From: Aquilaria yunnanensis
Lineage: Eukaryota; Streptophyta; Magnoliopsida; Malvales; Thymelaeaceae
Assembly (NCBI GenBank): GCA_039654915.1
Contig: CM077593.1
Coordinates: 33,450,501 to 33,514,500, forward strand
Direction of reading: 5' to 3'
Length of the DNA stretch: 64,000 bases
Part shown: positions 54,868-64,000 of the stretch, piece by piece
Numbering within the stretch: position 1 is the first letter of the stretch
Layout of the letters: each line of letters opens with the position of its first letter
Notes under the pieces: model-generated
What the model was told of the DNA's origin: nothing
Databases searched by the model: none
The model's input: only the letters and a program-made list of their open reading frames with translations
Program-made: the position numbers and the translations under genes

Positions 54868-56334
54868 GGACAATATTGAGCTTAAGTTTATGGGGGTTTT
54901 GTTTAATAGTCATGCCTGATATTCCTTGTTTGTGCCATTGTTTTTCATTCTTTTGTGTTTGTTGGGTTGTTTTAGTCTAAGTTGTTTTCTTGAGAATTAG
55001 GTTAATCTTTGTTTGTTTCATTTTAGGGTGACCTTTTCTTTCATTTAATCTTTGTAGGTTGCATGTAGGAGCATATAGGTTGATTTCTTTTCATGTTTTC
55101 CTATTTCATTTTTCTTAAGCCCCAATGGAAACCATCGTTGCATATGGATGGATGTGGTTGCTAGTTTTACTCTCTTGAAGTTTTGGTGAATTTGGAAAGT
55201 TGGTTTTGAAACTTTCGGTGGAACCTTTATGGTGTGATGTTTTGAGCTTGGGATTATTGTGCTATGAACTTGTTCTCTCTTGAGATCCTTGTGCTGTGTT
55301 TAAATCTAGAACTTGCCTGAGGACCCGTCAAATCCACAGTAGTTGTATGAAATTTGAAGCTCGTTTGGTTTCATAGGATGAACCTTTTCCCCAAATAGCC
55401 AACCCTATCATGCTTCCTCTTAGTAAGCCCTTTTGTGCCTAATTGCTTATTTTTTTTGTTTCACCCATGTTTTGAGCTTTCACTGTCTTTATATCCTGCT
55501 TTCACCCGAGGTGGAAAATGTAAATCATGGGCTTAGAAGAGTCTACTTTGAGTTGAGTGAAGTAGTGAAATAAGAGCAAGTTTAGGGGGGTCTTGATGAA
55601 AAAAAATTTTAATTACTACTCCACTGTTTCGTAGTGTCAAAGTAAGGTTGGGGTCTTCTCCTAAGGCAAGAGTTGATCACAGCTCGAAAAAGATGCTTGA
55701 GACATGAGTATGATTTAAGAAAAAAAAAACAAGAGGAAAATAAATCACCTTGGATTGTATTGACTTAGCAGCTTGGGTATAAGCAGAGTTCTTGTTTGTA
55801 CACTTGCTAAACGGCGAAATACATGAAGAGGAAATAGTAGTTGGTTAAGAGGTGTAATGTGTTGGTGGACTTTGGGTTGACACTTGTTCAATTTGATTGT
55901 TTCTTTTAAGCCCTTGATTTAAATTTTTTTACCTCATTAGCTCCACTTAGAAAGCCTTCATCCGGTTCCTCCTATTTTCCTAGCCCAGACCCATTGCAAC
56001 CTTTCAAAAAATCATTTGAGCTTTGAGTTTTATAGAACTTACCATAGAGGAATATGGTAGGGGAAATTGGATCCTTTTGCAAGCCTATGGAAAGAAACAT
56101 AGTAGAAGTTTCAAGTTACGTGGCATAACTTCTTTAGTAGGAATTGAGCTTAAGTGTTAAAGGTATGACCCCTCAAGGGTTCCACCTTAAGTAGCAAAAG
56201 CTTTCTTTCCTTAGTCACCATTACTTCTTTTGAAGTTGAACTAGTGGATCATTGTAGTTTCTATGTTTTGTTGTGTTTAGTTTTTCTAGGTTAGGCACGC
56301 TAGGGACTAGCTTAGGTTTAAGTTTGAGGGAGTT
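54868..56334 (+). other. ATH-1 3' untranslated region and polypurine tract
   Basis: There is no gene in 1.4 kb. The last bases before the LTR, AAGTTTGAGGGAGTT, are purine-rich and at the polypurine-tract position. Confidence 0.65.
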
Positions 56335-57167
56335 TGTTAGACGCATAATTCAATGGTCAAAGTTGTTGACTTTTCGGTAACTTTAACCATTAATTACTTG
56401 TATCTCTCCCATTTTATCTTAGTATTTTCTTGTTTTCATTGCCTCTCTACAGGTTGGATGGCGTTGTGGACATAGCGGTTTGGAGTGGGATTGAGCGAGA
56501 CAGAGTTTGTGCATGCGAAGTAGTTGAAGATAAAATAAAGCGTCACCAACGTTAGCGACGTTCTGTCAAATTTTCACCAATTAGCGACGCGTTGCCACCT
56601 TGTCGACCCAGTTGGCGACGTGTCACCAACGTCTACTCTGTTTTGCCAAGCCTCACAATTTTGATGATCCCCCACACTTCCTACCTGATGACCTGTTCTT
56701 GGAAGAGGGATTTTTATCCCTTTAGGGTTTTGGAAGAAAAGGAGAGGAAAGAGGAGGCCTGGGGTATAAATAGGGGAAGGAAATGAAGAGCTCATCATTT
56801 ACCTTGGCATCGTCTTTTTCTCATCTCTTATTGGGATTTCCACCATTGGAGAAGGCTTGAAGCTTGGAGAAAGAGACTAGGAGTCAATGAGGCTTAGACT
56901 ACTAGGATCCATCTTGGGTTTCTTCTTTTCCTTTTCTCATTTAGTTGGATTTTCATGGTTAGTTTGTTTATGGATTTATTGTTAAACAACATGATGGATT
57001 GTAAGTAGGTTGTTACATCTCTCTAGGATGACACTTCTTTTTCTTGCTATTCAATGGATCTCTATTGATCTTTTATGGATATGGATCATTTTGTGTTGCC
57101 TATTCTTGTGCTAAATGTTGTGTGTTGAAAAGCCACCTCACACAAATCACCAATCTCATTTAGTTCT
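56335..57167 (+). repeat. ATH-1 right LTR, left part
   Basis: It begins TGTTAGACGCATAATTC and follows the left LTR through TATAAATAG (56765-56773) to TTTAGTTCTT at 57167, where ATH-2 begins. Numerous single-base differences from the left LTR suggest ATH-1 is older than TAT-2. Confidence 0.88.
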
Positions 57168-57351
57168 TGATGAATACTCATAAGTGTATTGCTATTAAGG
57201 GTTTAAATCGTCATTTTGCACTTTAAGAATAATTAATTTCTATATTCTGAGCATTTTTCCTCCGGGTTACTATTCATGCATTTTTACTATTCACAGTCTT
57301 ACTGTTCATATGCGTGTTTCACTGTTTATACGCATATTTATTGTTCATTAA

Positions 57352-57392
<41 letters not shown>

Positions 57393-58517
57393 TAATTATT
57401 TTTTTATGTAAGTAAAATCATCACTTGGCGTTCCTTCACGAGAAAAATCATATTTGGAGCTGTAGACGTCGGAACTAAGTGATTCCAAATTCATCTGAAA
57501 GGTAACATATAGATCTTCAACTCTGCTTCATCCCGCGAGCTAGTTTGATCGTTGCTAAAAAGAAGATCTACAAGTTCCATGCTTTGAGGAAGAGCTGATT
57601 CGATATCTACGATGGTCAAAAAATTAAAAGAAGTTGCAGCTTGTCTCTGTTGATTTGTATTTACCTACATTTTACTATTTTACCATTTCACCCACCTCAG
57701 AACTCTATAAATAGGCACCTTGGGGGGGAGGACGAATTCATGCCATTTCTTACGCCATTTCCATGTTCTTTTATCATTTTTAGCTTTTCTCCTTTAGTTT
57801 TATTTTTGTTTTCAATACTGAAGCTTTGTCCAAGTGTTTTCTCGTTCTTCTTCTGTTCTTCTTTTGATCTTTCAATCCATGTTTATTTCATATTTCTACA
57901 TGTTGTTTAATTTTATCATGGTTAACTAATCTTCTTTTTGCTAAGGTAAAAAGGGTGAAGCTTTAGGTATAAAGGTTATAATTGATTTGAATGGATCACA
58001 ACGTTAATGGTATTTTCTTCCTTAATCTATTTAACTTCCCTCCTTGTTAAGTGGGAGTCTTGATTCATCATAGTCAATCATTGGCACAAAAGCTACTTGA
58101 TTCCCTCTGTAGAACATGGCTCTGCCGGCTATATTGGAATCTTGAATTATTGTCGACAAAGGTTGGTATAATGGATACTTGAACCCATTAGCAAATGTTG
58201 GCATTTTAAGATCAATGAAAGTTAATACTAACTAAATTCCCCGATTGGAGCTTCCTTTATGTGTGGATACCAATTGAGTGGTAAGATGGGCTAAAATTAA
58301 TTATAACCGATATACTAAAAGTGGATCCCCTAACCTTAGCTATTTTATTTGAATTTGAATTTTTAATCAACACTTGTTCACACATTTCACAAAAACCTTC
58401 CTTCACTTTTATAGTTTGTATTTCTTAATTCACTTCCCTGTGGTTTGACACTCGGACTCCCGAGATTTTATTACTTGCGACAACCTACACTTAGGTTACA
58501 ACTGCTAGAGCGCAGCA
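57168..58517 (+). repeat. ATH-2 left LTR
   Basis: A 1350-bp LTR from TGATGAATACTC to GAGCGCAGCA. It contains a run of ACTGTTCATACGCGT-like words and an (AT)16 microsatellite at 57357-57388. CTATAAATAG at about 57706 is the likely TATA box. Frame 57641-57910 is a hydrophobic chance ORF. Confidence 0.85.
57357..57388. repeat. (AT)16 microsatellite
   Basis: A perfect AT dinucleotide run of 32 bases in the ATH-2 left LTR. The right LTR shows no such run before the MITE boundary at 63957. Confidence 0.9.
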
Positions 58518-58523
58518 AGTTTT

Positions 58524-58541
58524 TGTCGCCGTTGCTGGGGA
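58524..58541 (+). other. ATH-2 primer binding site
   Basis: TGTCGCCGTTGCTGGGGA, two bases from the usual Athila tRNA-Asp site, lies six bases after the LTR. Confidence 0.75.
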
Positions 58542-58614
58542 AGTAAAATTAGAGTACAAGTTCAATTTTTTTTTTCTTTTTGTTCCTTTTTATTTTATTT
58601 CTTTTTTTTTATCA

Positions 58615-58825
58615 TATGTAAGGCTAAGCCTTTTACCTCTTTGTTAATCATATGGAAGGCTGAGCCTCCTACCCCTTAATTTTTGTTAATCTTATATTTC
58701 TTAATTTTTTTTATTTTTATTGTTGAATGGAAGGCTGAGCCTCCTATCTTTTATTTTTTTTTCATATTGCTTTCTTTTTATTTATTTTTCTTATTATTAT
58801 TAAATGGAAGGCTGAGCCTCCTACC
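58615..58825. repeat. Four leader repeats with an AGGCTGAGCCT core
   Basis: GGAAGGCTGAGCCTCCTACC or a variant occurs at about 58615, 58649, 58726 and 58803, spaced by T-rich sequence, between the primer site and gag. The core is an 11-base interrupted palindrome. It lies where packaging or translation signals of LTR elements usually are. Confidence 0.7.
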
Positions 58826-58873
58826 TAACTTATTATTGATATTTGCTTTATCTTGTTATTATTTTGTTTATGT

Positions 58874-60472
58874 ATGAAGACTTGGTCACGTACATCAAGT
58901 GTTAGACTGATAAGAGAATCTGCATCTTTTTCAAACATGGCTGAACACATTAATGAACAAGAAGATAATCATTCTCTACATAATGACCAAGATCGACCTA
59001 GAAACTTAGAGAACACATGAACCCCATAAGAAATAGCACACCATCATGTCTAATTTTTCCTACTGATTCATGTAACTTTAATTTCAAGCCAGGTATTATT
59101 CAACTTTTACCAACTTTTCATGGCTTTGATTCCGAAAATCCTTATTTGCAGCTGAGAGAATTTGAGGAAGTCTGTCACACATATAATAACCTAAATTGTA
59201 GCATGAACACTATCAGACTTAAGCTTTTTACATTTTCTTTAAAAGATAAAGCTAAAACTTGGCTACAGTATCTTAGGTCAGGCTCTATTAATTCATGGGA
59301 TGAACTGCAACAACAATTTTTAAACATTTTTTTTCCTGCCCACAGAACAAATTCTTTCAAAAGGCAAATCACCACTTTCACACAAAAATCAGGAGAAACT
59401 TTTTACCAGTGTTGAGATAGATATAAAGATTTACTTAACACATGCCCATACCATGGTTTTGAAACTTGGAGATTAGTCTCACATTTTTACAAAGGTTTAT
59501 CACTTAGGGAAAGACAAATGGTAGAAATGATGTCCGATGGAACATTTGAGGATAAAGATCCTGACAAGGCAATGAATTATCTAGACATGCTCGCAGAGAA
59601 TGCACATAATTGGGACATCGCTGGTACATATGAAGCCCCAGGTAAGACTCAATCCCCTGCATCTAGTGGAGGCATATATCATCTTAAGGAAGATAATGAC
59701 CTTCAAGTAAAATTTGCATCCCTCGCTAGAAAGGTTGAGGTATTAGAAATGAAAAAAACTGGTCATTTAAAATCCATTGAAGAAATTGTTTGTCACATTT
59801 GTGAGACCAATAACCATTCCACTAGCAATTGCCCAACCTTGCCCTCTTTTAAAGAATGTCTCCATGAACAAGTCAATGCGTTGAACAACTTCAAGAAGTG
59901 AACCCAAAATCCATACTCGCAAACTTACAATCCCGGTTGGAGAAATAATCCAAATTTCAGTTGGAGAAATGATAATCACTCTCAACCTTTACAACCACCT
60001 TTGCACACCCAACAAAATTTTCAACAATCTTAAGGGTATGTACCATATGTTCTTCCTTTTAGGAAAAATTTTGAAGATACATTGCATTTATTCATTGAGA
60101 AGCAAGAGTCAATCAATGCTCAAACAAGTCAAACCATGATTAATTTGAAAAATACTCTTACAAAATTTGCATCTACACTTAGCATTCAGGAGAAAGGGGC
60201 AATTTCCTTCTCAACCACAACCGAATCCCAAACGTCAAATGATGGATCAAGGGAAATCAATCATTACACTCCACAGCGGTAAGGTTGTTGAAAAATTCAT
60301 TCCTGATAGTTGTGAAAGAGACGATGAGTCAACTTCTAAGAGTAAAGAAGGGGTTGAACCTTTACTAAGTGAAAAAAAAATTGAATCTCCACTGGCACCT
60401 CCATTTCCTCAGGTGTTAACTATTCCTAAGAAGGTGAATCAAAATCCTGAAATTTTGGATATTTTCAAGTAG
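58874..60472 (+). pseudogene. ATH-2 gag
   Basis: The start ATG at 58874 opens a short segment (MAEHINEQEDNHSLHNDQD) that shifts frame near 59015. The gag domain follows: MNPIRNSTPSCLIFPTD, GIIQLLPTFHGFDSENPYL, AKTWLQYLRSGSINSWDEL and NIFFPAHRTNSFKRQI. A TGA at 59413 interrupts it. Then come FYKGLSLRERQMVEMM and a zinc knuckle, CHICETNNHSTSNCP. A TGA at about 59899 precedes QTYNPGWRNNPNFSWRN, and a TAA comes near 60030. A later piece carries ITLHSGKVVEKF. This is a well preserved but broken Athila-type gag. Confidence 0.82.
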
Positions 60473-60519
60473 GTAAAGATCAATATCCCTTTGTTGGATG
60501 CGATCAAAATAACACTACT

Positions 60520-61689
60520 TTGAAATACAAGGATTCTAGTTGTCCAACAATTTTATATTTCATTGGAGAACATAAAATTGAGCAAGCATTACTTGATCTT
60601 GGGGCTAGTGTAAACTTACTTCTATATTCAGTTTACCAAAAACTAAATTTGGGTGAGTTAAAACCAACCGAAGTAACTCTTTTGCTTGCTGACAGATCAG
60701 TGAAAGTGCCCAGAGGAGTCATTGAAGATGTGTTAGTCCAAATTGATAAATTCATATATCCTGTGGATTTTATTGTTTTGGACACACCATTAGTCGAAAT
60801 TAAAAATTCAATACCTGTTATTTTGGGACGTCCATTTTTAGCAACCTCTAATGCTTTGATTAATTATAGGAATGGATTGATGAAGATGACATTTGGGAAT
60901 ATGACATTGGAGTTAAATTTTTTCAACTTGCTTAAGCAGGCACCTAAAAAAGAAGATGAAAGTGAGGAACTTTGCCTCATTGATACTATTGGGAAAAACC
61001 ATATCGAAGAAGGAAGTATCTCTGATCCTCAAAAAAATTATTTGGTTAATTCATTTGAATCGATTATACAAATGGATCAGGATACATCTAACATATATTC
61101 ATTGCTTGATTCTTCACAGGTGAAGGGAAACACATGTTGGAAACCGAAAGTTGAAGAGCAAAATAAAATTCACACAATTGAGTTGAAGCTTTTACCCAAA
61201 CAATTGAAGTACCTAATGTCAGAGAAAGATGCTAAATCAAGGCTGATACGTTGGATCATATTACTCCAAGAATTCAACATTGTGGTAAAAGATAAGATAG
61301 GCACTAAAAATGTTGTCGTTGATAATTTGTCAAGGCTGACAACAGAATCAACAATTGAGGCTACACCCACAAATTATTGTTTTCCTGACAAATTTCTATT
61401 TTCTATCACTACAGTACCTTGGTTTGCTAATATTATCAACTTTTTTGTGACAGGACGGATACCAGCTCAATGGAGTATCCAAGATAAGAAGAAATTTGTA
61501 AATGAGGTGACAAATTTTTATTGGGGTAACTTTTATCATTTCAAATACTGTCATAACCAGATATTTACGAGATGCATACCTGAGGATAAGGTAAAGAGTG
61601 TCATTAAATTTTCTCATTTTAAAACGTGCGAAGGGCATTTTTTGTCAAAGAAAACAGCTGTAAAGATTTTACAATCTGGATTTTATTAG
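60520..61689 (+). pseudogene. ATH-2 protease fused to RNase H end and integrase zinc region
   Basis: A single 389-codon frame. Protease: ALLDLGASVNLLLYSVYQKL with an intact DLGAS loop, then KFIYPVDFIVLDTP and PVILGRPFLATSNAL. After IELKLLPKQLKYL (near 61210) the frame jumps straight to MSEKDAKSRLIRWIILLQEF, the far end of RNase H, then NLSRL and the integrase zinc region (HFKTCEGHFLSKKTAVKIL). So reverse transcriptase and most of RNase H have been removed without loss of frame. The TAG at 61687 replaces the Trp of the usual GFYWP motif. Confidence 0.82.
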
Positions 61690-62415
61690 CTCTCTTTGTT
61701 TAAAGATGCACATACATTCTGCAAAGGCTTTGAAAATTGTCAAAAAGTAGGATCCATTTCTTCTCGGTTAAGTGGCGGATACGATACTCCATGGTTCTCA
61801 AGTCGGTTATCTCAGTTTCTTATAATAACTGATTTCTTTCTTTCTTATCTCAATTTTTTCTCACCAATGGATTTTGTTCTTTCTGCTTTGCGAAAATACT
61901 TTCCTTCTCTCCCAATAAATGTTCTTAAAAGAATTTATCAAGGTAGATGTGAAAAATTTAGAATTTTTATGCACAAAGGCATTCCTAACAATGTGTGGTG
62001 GTTAATTGAAGCTAAGGTCCATTTGGCTGGTGAAATTTCAGATGCATTTGTGCCCCAGATGCCTGGCTTAGGCAAAAGCACTTATGCCAAAAAGCGAAGA
62101 GCAAAAAGGTTACGTGTCTGTCACAAATGTGGTTGATGGAATTGTGATACTAAATATCGTTCTTTAGGGATGATGTCCAATAATCGAGAAGATAAAAGAA
62201 AATTAATTAAGAATGACCTGCGTAAGGAATCTTTGGATGATATCCGATTGACTCTTGAAACGCATTCATGTGGATTAGAACAACGTGAAACTCTTGGTTT
62301 GTGGAGGATTTTTCATAGAGAATGAGAGCGTTATAGTCTTGGGAATTTGACTTTAAATGACCCTATTTGCCAGTTTGTAAGAAAACTGGATGGGAAGCAT
62401 ATCCTCAACTCATAG
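61690..62415 (+). pseudogene. Unrecognised ORF with Cys cluster in ATH-2
   Basis: After the integrase zinc remnant (FENCQKVGSISSR, ending about 61770) the frame leaves the integrase pattern; the catalytic core is absent. It continues as about 200 codons that I cannot assign. Visible are INVLKRIYQGRCEKFRIF, NNVWWLIEAKVHLAGEI, a basic KKRRAKRLRVCHKCG segment with WNCD after it (a possible Cys zinc site), and NDPICQFVRKLDGKH. In-frame TGA codons at 62134 and 62323 each stand beside or in a likely Trp position; TAG ends it at 62413-62415. The codon pattern between stops looks protein-like rather than random. It may be a lineage-specific extra ORF or captured sequence. Confidence 0.5.
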
Positions 62416-63747
62416 AAGGCGTTGAAGCCGTTACTGGACGTAAAACCAGTGGAAGATGTAAGCCACAATCACAACTACTATACATTAATGTTATTTTATT
62501 TTTGTTATTTTTTTTTCTTTACAGGTTATCAATCCTTAATAAGTGATGAAGCACTGTCGAAGAGAGCAATCGGACTTCTGGAATTTTTTATCTTGTCTTC
62601 TAGTTTTACTATCAGCATTTTCTTTATTTTGGTTTAAGTTATTTCAAGTTTTTCATTTTCAATAACTACTATTTCAAGTAATTTCTTCTTCACTCTTCTG
62701 ATCTATATTTTGACATTGGGGACAATGTCTTCATCTAGTTGGGAAGAGGGATAGTTGTCACATTTTTTTTTCTTCTTTTAGGATAGTTTTTCTCATGCTG
62801 ATATTAAAACCATTGGACAAAGCCCTTAGTTTAGGATGGCTAACCAAGGAGTAATCTTACTCTTAAGACGCATCCTATTAGGCATGCTAGTCGTAACATT
62901 TTTTTAATAGGTTTTTGAACCCGTACAAGATGACACACTCACTAGTAATCTATATTTTCTATCTTGAAAATTTCTATACTTGGTGATGAAATTGTTGAGG
63001 TGATGAGCTACATTAAAGTTTACATGTTTGAAATCTTATTTGACATAATAATTTAGTCAAATTTTATTCACTTTAACAAGGGATTAGGATGTTTAAGTTA
63101 TGAATTATTGATATTTTCACACATGCTGAAAATCTTTATTGTCTTTTAGATTTCAAAGAATACTCCAACTATGCGGCTGTTGGGACTTCTAATGAACCAT
63201 ATCTTAGCTTGATTTGAATTAAAAAAACTTGAAAAAAAAACCAAAAAAACAACACTAAGAAATGTTGAAAAGACTTGGAAAATGAAAAAAAAAAAACAAC
63301 AAGTGACGTTCGCTCTTAGAAGGGGTTGCCTATTACCAGGGTTCTCCAAATAAAGCTTGAGCCAAAATTTTTTAAAAAAAGAAGGACCTTTTATAGTGTA
63401 ATAGTGTGAAAGACGATGGTTTTGAATTAGATTTGTTCTAAAAAGCCGCAAATGTTGGTATGATTTACTAAAATCTTTTAGGCACTCCTGATAGTCAGTC
63501 ACACACTTACTGCACTCAGTAACTCATATTCGTTTGCACTTTTCCCTTGTTTGAGTGGTTGAAATGCGCATAAATCATTATTAAATTTTTATTTTATTTT
63601 CAGTACTATAATTTTGATGCTTATTACTTCAATGGTTTCTAATCTATAGTATAGAGATTGATAGTAGAAAACATTGAATGAAACCTAAGTATTCATTGAG
63701 TACATCACCTTACATGCTAGGGACTAGCAGGAACCTGGTTGGGGGTG
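62416..63747 (+). other. ATH-2 3' untranslated region and polypurine tract
   Basis: There is no supported gene. ACATTGGGGACAATGTC at about 62711-62730 is the characteristic post-pol word of this element type. GGTTGGGGGTG at 63737-63747 is the polypurine tract. The minus frame at 63146-63502 mirrors A-rich runs. Confidence 0.65.
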
Positions 63748-64000
63748 TGATGAATACTCATAAGTGTTTTGCTATTAAGGGTTTAAATCATCATTTACAC
63801 TTTCAGTATAATTAATTTCTATATTCTAAGCATTTTTCCTCTGGGTTACTATTCATGCATTTTTACTATTCACACACATTTTTACGATTCACATTTAATA
63901 TTCACCGACTCACTGTTCATATGTGTATTTCACTGTTCATACGCGTACTTACTATTAGGGGTGTGCACAATTTGACCGAAACCGAAAAAACCGAATTGAT
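63748..64000 (+). repeat. ATH-2 right LTR, beginning
   Basis: It opens TGATGAATACTCATAAGTG as the left LTR and agrees with it, with small differences, to about 63956. Confidence 0.88.
63957..64000. mobile_element. Start of a hAT-like MITE at the window edge
   Basis: AGGGGTGTGCACAATTTG followed by repeated ACCGAAA words is the usual opening of a common plant hAT-type MITE class, and it departs from the left LTR sequence at exactly this point. The other end lies outside the window. Confidence 0.45.

Larger units (their letters stand above)
45392..57167 (+). mobile_element. ATH-1: Athila-like Ty3/Gypsy element (right LTR interrupted)
   Basis: Plus-strand element. Left LTR 45392-46785, primer site at 46793, gag, protease, reverse transcriptase, RNase H, integrase, an extra ORF, a purine tract and the right LTR from 56335. 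The right LTR stops at 57167 where ATH-2 is inserted; its remainder should lie beyond the window. The tRNA-Asp-like primer site, gag type and long post-pol region are Athila features. All coding parts carry stops or frame slips. Confidence 0.88.
57168..64000 (+). mobile_element. ATH-2: Athila-like element, partly deleted, runs off the window
   Basis: Left LTR 57168-58517; the right LTR starts at 63748 (TGATGAATACTCATAAG) and is cut by the window end. Between them are a primer site, gag, protease, a remnant of RNase H and the integrase zinc region, then an unrecognised ORF. At about 6.6 kb from LTR to LTR it is much shorter than a full Athila element. Reverse transcriptase and the integrase core are missing. 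It sits inside the right LTR of ATH-1. Confidence 0.88.

Noticed and set aside
63146..63502. 118-codon minus-strand frame
   Set aside because: Driven by A-rich runs of the ATH-2 3' region; Phe/Ser-rich without a domain.
1..64000. CRISPR arrays, tRNA or rRNA genes, bacterial operons
   Set aside because: None found by eye; the repeats present are transposon or minisatellite sequence, and tRNA-like words are primer binding sites.

Overview
The window is nuclear DNA of a flowering plant, probably a dicot. The signs are a spliced FRIGIDA-like gene with GT-AG introns, four long Ty3/Gypsy elements of the plant Tat and Athila types, degenerate TTTAGGG telomere-type sequence, and a fragment of an endogenous plant pararetrovirus. 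I cannot name the species. Nothing bacterial is present.

Layout. 1-6898: unassigned AT-rich DNA holding an inverted copy of a 2.4-2.6 kb solo LTR (family A), which itself contains a copia-type solo LTR. 6899-17310: Tat-type element TAT-1, minus strand, flanked by the 5-bp duplication CATAT. 17316-19370: a degenerate minisatellite, then a caulimovirid movement-protein relic between AT-rich inverted repeats. 19371-25412: the only probable functional host gene, a five-exon FRIGIDA-like gene (about 1264 aa) in which one exon pair is duplicated. 25407-26466: a candidate CACTA-like element abutting its stop codon. 26768-39920: a second, plus-strand family A solo LTR (duplication TTTAT) split by the Tat-type element TAT-2 (27682-38226, duplication GTTAT). 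39944-44342: a hAT-like MITE, a copia LTR fragment and a worn minus-strand LTR-element remnant. 44343-45391: a CACTA-like sequence with a telomere-like array. 45392 onward: the Athila-like element ATH-1; its right LTR is broken at 57167 by a second Athila-like element, ATH-2, which runs past the end of the window and has a MITE starting in its right LTR.

Gene logic. In both Tat elements gag-pol is read on the minus strand. Between pol and the 3' LTR a second gene runs on the plus strand with its own G-box, TATA box and four exons, and it converges tail to tail on pol. ATH-1 carries a sense extra ORF after pol, apparently with its own leader intron. ATH-2 has lost reverse transcriptase and the integrase core and carries an unrecognised ORF with a Cys cluster instead. 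Every transposon coding region seen is broken by stops, frameshifts or deletions, many of the stops being C-to-T type changes, so all elements here look inactive on their own.
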